DNA of 64,000 nt, taken from Phytophthora quininea (Eukaryota > Oomycota > Peronosporomycetes > Peronosporales > Peronosporaceae). Numbering within the stretch: the stretch's first letter is position 1; each line of letters begins with the position of its first letter. The DNA lies in contig JAAVTG010000783.1 of NCBI GenBank assembly GCA_011947345.1, positions 186,001 through 250,000 on the forward strand. The letters are read 5' to 3'. Below the pieces are notes generated by a model. That model was not told the DNA's origin. It searched no databases and saw only the letters and a program-made list of their open reading frames with translations. Shown in pieces: positions 11,360 to 20,540 of this stretch. A program made the translations under genes and the position numbers.

Positions 11360-13075
11360 CTAGAAGAAGGTAGGCACTGTTGTGCGTTCATCGCAAGCTG
11401 CTGGACCACCCACGCCTGGAGGAGCTAACACGTTGTGCTGGTTGAATAGGTCATGAACACCCACTTCAGCAAGGCAATTGCGCAGCGCTTCATGTAATCC
11501 GTCATACGTGACGGTACGTGCTCCAATGGCGCGATTCTCCAGCTCGTGCACGATGTCCTTGACAATATCGCGGTGTGCGTCTTCGATCTTTTCGATGGTC
11601 GACAGTGTTCTGTCTTGTAGTTCCTTCATCTGGCTCAAGATGGATACATGCGGTGAAACTCCTGTTGCCTTCAACTTGGAGTCAGGTGTGCTGAACCCGC
11701 AACGCACACGCTCCGACAAACTTTGCAGTAAGTTGACATCTTGAAACAGAGCTGTCTCGAAGATGGGATGTCGAGGCCGGAGGTGTGTACGAAGGAAAGG
11801 TATGCGGTATACCAGTGATGCGAGACAGAATTCTCCCACGAATGCTAAGTGTTCTGGTATCCCTTGATATATTGTAGAGACTCCGCGTTGAACCCATTCG
11901 TCTTGATGCTGAAAGTGAGGCGGCAAAATGGCAAACTCATGACTACTAGATGGAAGACCTGCAATCGTTCTTCCAACGTGCATATCTCCTGCAGCCTCAT
12001 AGCGGAGATAGGTGTTTTGAGCACCACCAAGAGACCAGCCTGCGCGTAAGTGAACCGCAGTAGATGACGGACAAGCTGTAGTACCAGAAGCACAAAATGT
12101 AGCAGCACCCTTCCGCTTTGAATGCGTTCCGAGATCGCTGGGGCTGACGCCTCGTCTCTTCAGCTCTGCGGATACCTCACCGTCCACCAATAATCGTTGC
12201 AAGCTCTTTCGAAATCGGTCGTACTGGTCGGATCCGGGAAACAAGCGATTATCCTCATCAAATATAGTTGTTGCCCAGTAAATTGCCAATGCCAAGATAG
12301 GACAAATAGCTGGTTGAAGCGGGTTGGCATATACGTGACGTGGATCGCGTGGTCGATCTCCACTCTGGTCGTTTTTCATGTGTGCAAAGTAGACTCTCAG
12401 GGAATCACCACGCCATTCGATGTGCAAATGGCGAATGCCAAAAGCGTTTGCAGAGCGACACATGAGATTCCATGATACAATCAAATACACCCGAGCGAAA
12501 ATGGCATCACTATCTGGTAGCGCCATCAATTGGGTGGAGAGAAACTGTAGAGTTCAAACGACAGAGGATCTTTCCCCACTTTGATGTGTCCTTCGCCACG
12601 AGCTTGGGTGGTAGCAAGCTGACGCTTTAATCCCTTAAAGAATTGCTTCAATTCCTTCTCCACGACAGGCCTCACTTGACGCTCGTAGTCCCTATAGATG
12701 TTGAAAATCTAGCACGGTGGGTATTGAGAGCGGAGTAGCTTAGCATTGACCCGTCAGCTTTTCGAAGGGTGAGCAACCAGGTTTCAAATACCTCTGCGTC
12801 AAGATGGTCGAAATCAAGCGGAGGATCGTCATGGTTTCTGGTGAGAAGTGGCTTTACACAACGTCGAAGCTGTTTCTCGGAGAGCCCTTCCGCGTTGCCC
12901 ACTCTTTTGCAAATGAGTCTGGTATCAAATGACGATGGTTTTGATGAACCCACGAGATGAAGCGACAATAGGAATTGACGTAAGCGGCTCGAGAACTTGG
13001 GCAAACGGTATTATCACGAATCTGATCTGCCTGTCGCCGTAACTCGGCCAGGCTGTCTTGGTGTGTGCTCCCCAT
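11360..13075 (-). mobile_element. Crypton-type tyrosine-recombinase DNA transposon
   Basis: Minus-strand protein from ATG at 13075 (MGSTHQDSLAELRRQADQIR). The N-terminal half reads like a core-binding SAM-like domain (SSRAAYVNSYCRFISWVHQN, then FETWLLTLRKADG). The 389-residue frame at 12529-11360 carries the catalytic domain: the first Arg in LMCRSANAFGIRHL, a Lys in YFAHMKNDQ, the HxxR box in THSKRKGAATF, a Gly-Trp, and the probable nucleophile Tyr in NTYLRYE. Such intron-poor recombinases without reverse transcriptase are Cryptons, known from oomycetes and fungi. One-base frame breaks near 12910, 12690 and 12530 separate the parts. Only the catalytic half is uninterrupted, so activity is doubtful. 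DIRS elements are the alternative, but no RT/RNase H sequence is present. Confidence 0.8.
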
Positions 13076-13393
13076 CTTACGAAGTGAGCAGATCTATGCC
13101 GCGGACGAGTTGTCCTGCAAGAGCACAAAGACTTGGTTTTTGTAACGCCCACCAATAATACTAGCTTTTGTATGCCGACATCGGCTTGAGCGATTTCGAT
13201 TTGGAAAATTCAGGACATCCTGTCCTGCACTATGAAGTAGGTAGAACCTGCTGTCCTGCAAAATGCAAAATTGGTTTGGTGCTCTGATCCACTAGAAGGG
13301 GTATATTTGCTATTACATCTATTCACCGGCAGGAAGCTACATCGCGAGTGGTAGCCACAAACCAGTCAACGCTGCAGAACCTTTTCAAGGCGC

Positions 13394-14470
13394 TTACAGC
13401 ACGTTCACGCAGTTCAGGTTGCGGAACGCCTCGTGCAGACGAGCGATCATCGTCTCCTCCGACTTGCGCACCCACACGCGCGGGTCGTAGTACTTCTTGT
13501 TCGGGGCGTCGGGACCCTCCGGGTTGCCGATCTGGCCCTGCAGGTAGCCCTTCTTGTCCTCGTAAAACTTGCGCAGGCCGTCCCAGTACGCCCACTGCGT
13601 GTCCGTGTCGATGTTCATCTTGACCACACCGTTGCTCACGGCCGTCTGGATCTCCTGCTCGGTCGAGCCAGAGCCGCCGTGGAACACGAAGAACACGGGC
13701 TTCGTGTCCTGCAGAGCCTTCTCCTTGGCGATGTGCTTCTGGAAGCCACCCAGGATCTCCGGGTGGAGCTTCACGTTGCCTGGCTTGTACACGCCGTGCA
13801 CGTTGCCGAACGCAGCGGCGATCGTGAAGTTCGGCGACACCGAGCCCAGCTCGTTGTAGGCCAGCAAGATGTCCTCGGGCTGCGAGTAGAGCGAGGCGTT
13901 GTCCACGTCGCTGTTGTCGACGCCGTCCTCCTCGCCGCCGGTGATGCCCAGCTCCACCTCCAGGATCAGGTTCAGCTTGGCCATGCGCTCAAAGTACTTC
14001 TTGCTGATGGCTACGTTCTCCTCCATCGGCTCCTCCGACAGGTCCAGCATGTGCGACGACCACAGAGGGATGCCGTGCTCCTTGAAGTACTCCTCATCGG
14101 CCTTCAGCATGCCGTCGAACCACGGCAGCAGCTTCTTGGCGCAGTGGTCCGAGTGCAGGATCACGGGCACGCCGTAGTGCTTGGCCATGGCGCGCACGTG
14201 GTACGCGGCGGCGATGGCGCCCAGCACCGAGCCGTTCTGGTCCTTGTTGTCGATGCCCTTGCCGGCGTAGAAGGCGGCGCCGCCGTTCGACGTCTGGATG
14301 ATGATCGGCGACTTGATGTCGCGCGCGGCCTGCAGCGCGGCGTTGGCCGTGCTGGACGACGTCACGTTGACGGCCGGGATGGCAAAGTTGTGCTCCTGGG
14401 CGTACTTGTAGACCTTGACCACGTCCTCGCCGTTGAGGACGCCGGGCTGCACGATGTCGAGGAGACCCAT
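13394..14470 (-). CDS. Class II fructose-bisphosphate aldolase, copy 2 (inverted)
   Basis: Encodes the same 358-residue protein as copy 1. All zinc and catalytic residues (Asp108, His109, His225, His264) are intact and there are no stops. Two silent differences from copy 1 were noticed (codons for Ser81 and Asp124 regions); at both, this copy agrees with copy 3, not with its mirror partner. The upstream region, including the 30-base-period repeat, is duplicated with it, so the gene probably keeps its own promoter. The function in glycolysis and gluconeogenesis is as for copy 1. Confidence 0.97.
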   Translation of the reverse strand: MGLLDIVQPGVLNGEDVVKVYKYAQEHNFAIPAVNVTSSSTANAALQAARDIKSPIIIQTSNGGAAFYAGKGIDNKDQNGSVLGAIAAAYHVRAMAKHYGVPVILHSDHCAKKLLPWFDGMLKADEEYFKEHGIPLWSSHMLDLSEEPMEENVAISKKYFERMAKLNLILEVELGITGGEEDGVDNSDVDNASLYSQPEDILLAYNELGSVSPNFTIAAAFGNVHGVYKPGNVKLHPEILGGFQKHIAKEKALQDTKPVFFVFHGGSGSTEQEIQTAVSNGVVKMNIDTDTQWAYWDGLRKFYEDKKGYLQGQIGNPEGPDAPNKKYYDPRVWVRKSEETMIARLHEAFRNLNCVNVL

Positions 14471-14686
14471 CTTGAGGTGGAAGGCTTGGGGAGAGCTGCT
14501 TGGGGGATCGAAGCAAGATTCGAAGTGGCTGGGGGCTGCGGTCTCGTCAAGGGCAAGGGAGACTTTGAGCGAGCGAGCCAAACCAAGCAGAACGCTGCTT
14601 GGTTTTGGCTCGCGGGAGCATAGACAGGTTGTGTGGGCCGAGCGGGTCGTTTTTGGCTGCCGATTTAGGCTCTAAAGGCTAAATGT

Positions 14687-14736
14687 TAGCCTCGTGGCGA
14701 GCAATCGGTGCCGATTTAGCCTCGTGGCGAGCAATC
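14687..14736 (-). repeat. Short direct repeat upstream of FBA (right arm)
   Basis: Mirror copy of the 6121-6170 repeat: TAGCCTCGTGGCGAGCAATC twice with a 30-base period. Confidence 0.7.
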
Positions 14737-15414
14737 AAGCCGCATTTTAACACGGGTCGGGTCGAGGCGAACACAGACTGGACAGACCCGTTGGGACACG
14801 AACCCATCCGCGCGGTCATACAAACACCAAGTCAAGTCTTCGCGCATCAAACGGCGCGTTTCTCTGTAAAACGCGCCCGATCCTGCTGGCGCAGAGCCGC
14901 ATGGAGCAATCGGTGGCAAGCCGCTCCGCGCAGTGTGCATGCAACCCCGCAGAGCAGCAAGCGGACGTGTTTCTTTTGGCCTGTGCGCGACAGCCATCAG
15001 TAGCGGATTTCACACCCGAGTGACGTGGTCTCCCGAGGTATACGTGGTGTATATAGTTTCCCCATCGGATGGCGGTGTTCGATATCTTCTTGGCTCGTGT
15101 GAAGGTAAGCGCGTTGGAGGAGACAGACTAACCCCGCTCCAGGAGCTGGTGTGTGCGTGCGGATCCGGTACAGGTACGGTATCATGTGAGAGCGCGAGCA
15201 TCGCGTGCGTGCGGTTGGGATCTCGATCCGAACGCCGGACGCGAAGCGCTATTGCTGCAGCGCTATTGCTGTAGCAAGCGGTCTTCGGCGTCCCAGTCGC
15301 CCTGGGGCGGTCACAAGCTGCGCTCGCTGCGGAGGGAGATATGGATAGAGGAGGTCGGTGCTCTGCCGTTGCTCGATAGTGCTTCTCAAGGCCTGGCAGC
15401 GCAAAACAATCTTT

Positions 15415-15968
15415 CTCCTCATTTCACTACCGCCACCACAACGCTTTGCTTGCACCCTCACGCTGAGTTTTGCCCGATGGGCTCGTCAACGACATTGGTT
15501 TTCGTTGCTGGCAGCCTGAGCGCAGCGAAAAGCATATTGGTGCAGCTAAGCACTCTGCATCCCCATAAACTGCTCGGACGTGAAAGTTCACTGCTGCCCA
15601 GCTTCACGAAAACAGTTAGGAATCGAGACCCGCTGTCAAGTCGCATGTATTGAATACCGTGGTAGATGGCAGCTTTGTCGCAAGAACGAAAATGAGGCCC
15701 CAGCAGCTTCGTGCTCGCTACGCCATGCACCTTGCGCAGCAAGCACTGCTCAAAGCGCTCCAATTGAAGTAGCTCGAATGAGTCATGACAAGGCCTCGTC
15801 AGCCCACAGCGACGGGTTTCACCGGGTTTAAAAATTTAGCCAGACCCGTGCATTTGACCTCAGAATTGTATACCGATGGGCGGTCTGCGTTTTCAAAAAT
15901 TGCAAAATTCCACCCACCCAAGCGATCCAAGCGATCCAAGCGGCTTTTGACGGTCTCACCTGGACGCC
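15415..15968. other. Unique sequence upstream of FBA copy 3
   Basis: This segment is not shared with the inverted arms. It contains AT-rich TTTAAAAATTTAG near 15830 and a short tandem GCGATCCAA run near 15922-15942, and probably supplies the promoter of copy 3. A 101-residue minus-strand frame (15763-15458) lacks any recognisable feature and is not called. Confidence 0.4.
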
Positions 15969-16024
15969 ACTTCGAATCTTGCTTCGATCCCCCAAGCAGC
16001 TCTCCCCAAGCCTTCCACCTCAAG

Positions 16025-17101
16025 ATGGGTCTCCTCGACATCGTGCAGCCCGGCGTCCTCAACGGCGAGGACGTGGTCAAGGTCTACAAGTACGCCCAGG
16101 AGCACAACTTTGCCATCCCGGCCGTCAACGTGACGTCGTCCAGCACGGCCAACGCCGCGCTGCAGGCCGCGCGCGACATCAAGTCGCCGATCATCATCCA
16201 GACGTCGAACGGCGGCGCCGCCTTCTACGCCGGCAAGGGCATCGACAACAAGGACCAGAACGGCTCGGTGCTGGGCGCCATCGCCGCCGCGTACCACGTG
16301 CGCGCCATGGCCAAGCACTACGGCGTGCCCGTGATCCTGCACTCGGACCACTGCGCCAAGAAGCTGCTGCCGTGGTTCGACGGCATGCTGAAGGCCGATG
16401 AGGAGTACTTCAAGGAGCACGGCATCCCTCTGTGGTCGTCGCACATGCTGGACCTGTCGGAGGAGCCGATGGAGGAGAACGTAGCCATCAGCAAGAAGTA
16501 CTTTGAGCGCATGGCCAAGCTGAACCTGATCCTGGAGGTGGAGCTGGGCATCACCGGCGGCGAGGAGGACGGCGTCGACAACAGTGGCGTTGATAACTCG
16601 TCTCTCTACTCGCAGCCCGAGGACATCTTGCTGGCCTACAACGAGCTGGGCTCGGTGTCGCCGAACTTCACGATCGCCGCTGCGTTCGGCAACGTGCACG
16701 GCGTGTACAAGCCAGGCAACGTGAAGCTCCACCCGGAGATCCTGGGTGGCTTCCAGAAGCACATCGCCAAGGAGAAGGCTCTGCAGGACACGAAGCCCGT
16801 GTTCTTCGTGTTCCACGGCGGCTCTGGCTCGACCGAGCAGGAGATCCAGACGGCCGTGAGCAACGGTGTGGTCAAGATGAACATCGACACGGACACGCAG
16901 TGGGCGTACTGGGACGGCCTGCGCAAGTTTTACGAGGACAAGAAGGGCTACCTGCAGGGCCAGATCGGCAACCCGGAGGGTCCCGACGCCCCGAACAAGA
17001 AGTACTACGACCCGCGCGTGTGGGTGCGCAAGTCGGAGGAGTCGATGATCGCTCGTCTGCACGAGGCGTTCCGCAACCTGAACTGCGTGAACGTGCTGTA
17101 A
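16025..17101 (+). CDS. Class II fructose-bisphosphate aldolase, copy 3
   Basis: Third intact aldolase of 358 residues, starting at the same MGLLDIVQ. It differs from copies 1 and 2 only at NSGVDNSSLY (instead of NSDVDNASLY) and EESMI (instead of EETMI). Nearly all nucleotide differences sit in a roughly 25-base patch at about 16583-16607. Similarity to the other copies starts only about 56 bases before the ATG and stops within a few bases of the stop codon, so promoter and 3' region differ. Active-site residues are conserved. It may be expressed under different control from the mirror pair. Confidence 0.97.
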   Translation: MGLLDIVQPGVLNGEDVVKVYKYAQEHNFAIPAVNVTSSSTANAALQAARDIKSPIIIQTSNGGAAFYAGKGIDNKDQNGSVLGAIAAAYHVRAMAKHYGVPVILHSDHCAKKLLPWFDGMLKADEEYFKEHGIPLWSSHMLDLSEEPMEENVAISKKYFERMAKLNLILEVELGITGGEEDGVDNSGVDNSSLYSQPEDILLAYNELGSVSPNFTIAAAFGNVHGVYKPGNVKLHPEILGGFQKHIAKEKALQDTKPVFFVFHGGSGSTEQEIQTAVSNGVVKMNIDTDTQWAYWDGLRKFYEDKKGYLQGQIGNPEGPDAPNKKYYDPRVWVRKSEESMIARLHEAFRNLNCVNVL

Positions 17102-17483
17102 GCACCTCAAACTTGGTGCCGCACCCGTGGCTTCGACTACTTCTCTCTGGATGTCGACGGTGGTCTCAGATGTACTAGCAAATATACCTCTCCAAGTGAC
17201 GGAGGAACCATTTCTCCATTGCAGTGCATCGTAAACGCGTAGGCTACTGTGGTGCGCATGATGAGGTTCTTTCCATTTTGGTGAGCGGTTAGGATCTTTT
17301 AGAAGCGGCACACCACGATGAGCGTCTGTTGGCCTTGTAGCGCTGGTAGCGCTGTGATAAACGCAGGACTCCTGCGGCAGGAGGTGCTGCAGCTTGGCAA
17401 GCTGCAGCATTGTGGCGGGTCGGCGGGTTTAACACCCGCGACCCGATCTTGAAGCGACGCGATCCATTTGCACTTGGTAACCA
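17102..17483. other. Intergenic, FBA copy 3 to DNAAF1
   Basis: 3' flank of aldolase and the upstream region of DNAAF1. No gene was seen; the long antisense frame through here is a shadow of aldolase codon bias. Confidence 0.4.
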
Positions 17484-19006
17484 TGGTGGAGATGGAGAAG
17501 ACGCTGCTCAAGAAGCTCTGCCGTGACAACGACCTGTACGTGACGCCATCCATCAACGACAAGCTGTACCTGCACTACAAGGTTAGATCCTCCTTTTTCT
17601 TCTTCATCCTCCTCTCAAACAGCTAACCTCCGTCAATTGTAGGGATTCCGCAGTATCAAGAACCTGGAAGAGTACACAGGCCTGAAGGTCTTGTGGCTTG
17701 AGGGCAACGGCCTGCCTCGTATCGAAGGGTTGGAGCACCAGACGCTGCTGCGCTCGCTGTACCTGCACGAGAACCTCATTCAGAAGATCGAGGGGCTCGA
17801 GTCTCAGCTCCTACTGGACACTCTCAACCTCTCGCAAAACCAGATCTCCTGTATCGAGAATCTCGGCCACCTCAAGCAATTGACAGTGAGCGCTACGTAC
17901 CTTTAATATTGTCGACTGCGTTCTCACTGTTTTCTATGACTCCTTTAGAGCTTAGCACTAAAGTCGAACTATTTAACAAGTGCCAAGGACATTGCGCACG
18001 TTTTGGAGCTGCCGAACTTGTCGGTACTGGATATCCAGAGCAACCGCATCAACGACGTTGAGATCGTCGACATTCTGGCCCAGCTGCCCAACCTCAAAGT
18101 GCTGTATTTGCAGGGCAACGAAGTCGTTAAGCACATCAAGCAGTACCGCAAGACGTTAGTGTATCGCTGTCGTAAACTCAAGTATCTCGACGACAGACCA
18201 GTATTCGATGACGAGCGACGTCGCGTCGACGCATGGGGCAAGGCTTTGGAGACAACCAATGGCAATATGAAGGCGGCACAGGAGGCGGAGCGAGGAGAGA
18301 TGGACGCGATTCGTCGCGAGAAGAAGGAACGGGACGAGAAGAACTTCCTGTACTTTGAGCAGCTGATGGCGGAAGGTCGGCGTAAAAGATGCGAGGAAGA
18401 GGAGCGTAAGCAAAAGAACGAAACCCCTGAAGGTGACGGTGACTCAAGCAAAGAGGAGATTAATCCGTTCTCTGGAGAGAAAATCGTTGCGGTTCAAGAC
18501 TGCGCTTTCCTCCAGCAAGAACGCGAAAAACGGTGGGAAGCAGTAGTCAACGCTCCTGATGAACACAACTTTGGTGGTGCCCCGCCGCGAACAACCAAGA
18601 TGTGCACGTTCAAGATACGTCGAGAGATATCAACAGAGTCATTCCAGTTGACGAACGGCGTATGGAAGTTCTGCACCAGTGCGCAACCGTGGGTGGGGCC
18701 AGCGTGTCAAAAGATCCCTTTGTTAACTCCACTTTTCGAATTTCCGAAGCAGGGGATGGCGGGATTGGCGGGGTGATCTCCTCACTGGACATTCCTAAGC
18801 ACGCGGTAGCGGAACGTTCAACTTCAGTTGAGAATTCGCCACACCTTCCAGCGCTATCAACAATTGATCTCCCTCCGCCACCGCCACATATTAAATCGAG
18901 CGAAGTTGCATCAACAGAACCTCAAGTAATTCGACAGCAAGCGTCGCTTTCAGCTGCACAAGCCGATAGCGTCGACTTCCTTCTCCCACCTCCCCACCTG
19001 CAGTGA
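17484..19006 (+). CDS. DNAAF1: Dynein axonemal assembly factor 1 (LRRC50/ODA7)
   Basis: Starts at ATG 17484 (MVEMEKTLLKKLCRDNDLY). Introns at 17582-17642 and 17886-17948 splice cleanly. The N-terminus matches the family block LYVTPSINDKLYLHYKGF and continues IKNLEEYTGLKVLWLEGNG, followed by about six leucine-rich repeats (to about residue 190) and the LRR cap with KYLDDRPVFDDERRRVDAW. A charged coiled coil follows. Similarity then gives way to a proline-rich tail in another frame (18602-19006, ending LPPPHLQ), so a one-base shift near 18600 is likely. In other eukaryotes DNAAF1 helps pre-assemble outer and inner dynein arms in the cytoplasm. In an oomycete this would serve the zoospore flagella. 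The identity is strong; the tail is uncertain. Confidence 0.9.
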
Positions 19007-19179
19007 AGCAGACACCGGTTGACCAAGTGGCAGAAGTCCTACCGCCCACACCGCCACCAAATCTCACCGATGTGAATGCACTGGACTGAGGACACGATTC
19101 GGCACGCCAATTGCTGATAGCAATCGCAAAGAAGAATAGTTGGTTACTTTTTAACACAAATCCATTTCATCAAGTTGCA

Positions 19180-20493
19180 TTACGATAGCGCACAGTGCTG
19201 GTGGAAGTCGAATTCATAAATCCAGCGGCGGAATATCTTCTCCAACACCTCGAATGGACAAAGCGCTTGGCCCCTGCACTCTCGGAACTCCACCTCGCGT
19301 TCATTCAGAAGCGTCTTGACTTTGAAAACAGGATTTGGCTCTCCATCTTCCAGGCACTCGTACAACACAAAGCCAATATTCGCAGCAAACGGCGACAACG
19401 CGGAGCTCTTGAATTTTCTCTGCACCGCGAGATCCAATGGGGTGTCAGCACGAAAGTGGCCTTCAACGTCGCTAGCAAGCCGGTCAAAGTAGCTCACGTT
19501 CAGCAGCGACGCCAAGGGCAGAATCGTCTCCGCATGAGCAAAGCGAAAGTATCCTTTGACATCGCTCTTGCCATCTACACGCTGCTTCATAGTGCGGAAG
19601 ATATCCTGCAGAAGCGGAGCCGCAATCTCGTAAGACAGCGCGTGGCCGTGACTTTTCCTGTAGAAATGCTTGAGATCCTGGAAGTAGTCCATGGACAGCA
19701 GCATCTCGTCGTCAAAGAGTGCGCACCACTGGTCGGAAATGCCGTATACAGCGACGTCAAAGGCGCAGCCAGTATAGGCCGCCTCCATATCCTTCTGCGT
19801 CGCACCTCGAAAACCTGACAGCTTCCGGAATGCCTTCAAGTTCTTCTTCATCTGCTTGCTATCCCGATACTTCTTGTGTTCGATCGTCGCCGTCTTGTTT
19901 TGTTCAATCTGCGCCGCAAATGCCGGGCAGTTGTCAAAGAACCGCAGCACTTGGTCGTTGCCAATGGGGTCGCTGTGGTAGAACACTGGCTGCAGTCCGT
20001 CAAAGAACCCGAAGGCGAAGGCCTCGGCGCTCTGCAGCGTGCGGAGCTTCCATGTGTGCTCAAACACAAACTTGTTGGCGTCGAAACTCACAGGAAACGG
20101 CGACAGTCGAGCGTGCAGTCTCCTGCCAATGGCTATGAGCTCCTGCACGCCAGGCCCCGCCAGCCAGGCCTCGGTCTCTGCAGAGTAAGGATTAGTCCAG
20201 TTCCTGATCCACTCTGAGGCTATCGCTGCTCTCTCTTGGACTGCCAGCAGTCTCGAGTGAGTGTCGCTAATCCGCGTAATGTGCTTCATCGTGGGGTTCC
20301 TGGTACCGTGGCGAATAGCGAAGTTGAGTTGAACCGGACGGCAATACGCTGGGATTTCTTGGCTGTCTGACTCTGGCGGAGGCTCGTACAGCGTCTTCGT
20401 GGACATGTGCTTGCGTAGCACCTCTCGGTCATCACCAACAGCGTAGACAACCGCAAACAGCGACGCTACAAGCAGCAGAAGCATCATCTTCAT
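19180..20493 (-). CDS. Secreted multiple inositol-polyphosphate phosphatase (MINPP), copy 1
   Basis: Single-exon 437-residue histidine acid phosphatase (clade 2). The N-terminus MKMMLLLLVASLFAVVYA is a clear signal peptide. The catalytic RHGxRxP motif is RHGTRNPT at residues 61-68 and the proton donor HAE is at 320-322 (RFAHAETILPL). Other family blocks are GPGVQELIAIGRRL, RTLQSAEAFAFGF, GCAFDVAVYGISDQWCALFD and ALSPFAANIGFVLYE. MINPPs remove phosphate from InsP6 (phytate) and lower inositol phosphates. Export suggests phosphate scavenging from host phytate. Unlike the two other MINPPs of this window it has no introns. Confidence 0.92.
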   Translation of the reverse strand: MKMMLLLLVASLFAVVYAVGDDREVLRKHMSTKTLYEPPPESDSQEIPAYCRPVQLNFAIRHGTRNPTMKHITRISDTHSRLLAVQERAAIASEWIRNWTNPYSAETEAWLAGPGVQELIAIGRRLHARLSPFPVSFDANKFVFEHTWKLRTLQSAEAFAFGFFDGLQPVFYHSDPIGNDQVLRFFDNCPAFAAQIEQNKTATIEHKKYRDSKQMKKNLKAFRKLSGFRGATQKDMEAAYTGCAFDVAVYGISDQWCALFDDEMLLSMDYFQDLKHFYRKSHGHALSYEIAAPLLQDIFRTMKQRVDGKSDVKGYFRFAHAETILPLASLLNVSYFDRLASDVEGHFRADTPLDLAVQRKFKSSALSPFAANIGFVLYECLEDGEPNPVFKVKTLLNEREVEFRECRGQALCPFEVLEKIFRRWIYEFDFHQHCALS

Positions 20494-20540
20494 CGTAATG
20501 ATTCAAGATCCGTTATAATGGCACTCAGATAAGTACGACA

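Larger units (their letters stand above)
13262..15414 (-). repeat. Right arm of the long inverted repeat (FBA arm)
   Basis: Reverse-complement copy of 5458-7595. The inner edge lies at AATGCAAAATTGG (13262), directly after TGTCCTGCAA; the outer edge is at GCGCAAAACAATCTTT (ending 15414). It is 15 bases longer because of a tandem duplication of GCGCTATTGCTG(C/T)A(G) near 15246-15275. Confidence 0.9.

Noticed and set aside
13433..14623. 396-residue open frame antisense to aldolase copy 2 (also 15956-17410 minus and 6627-7424 minus)
   Set aside because: It mirrors the GC-rich third positions of the aldolase codons, has an Arg/Leu/Val/His-rich composition with no domain, and recurs opposite every FBA copy. 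A shadow, not a gene.
5458..15414. The whole FBA island as a composite transposon moving aldolase genes
   Set aside because: The arms show no transposon-type ends or target duplications, and the two elements in the spacer are of unrelated classes; inverted duplication is simpler.
15458..15763. 101-residue minus-strand frame between the right arm and FBA copy 3
   Set aside because: No motif, ordinary length for chance in this composition, and it overlaps the likely promoter of copy 3.
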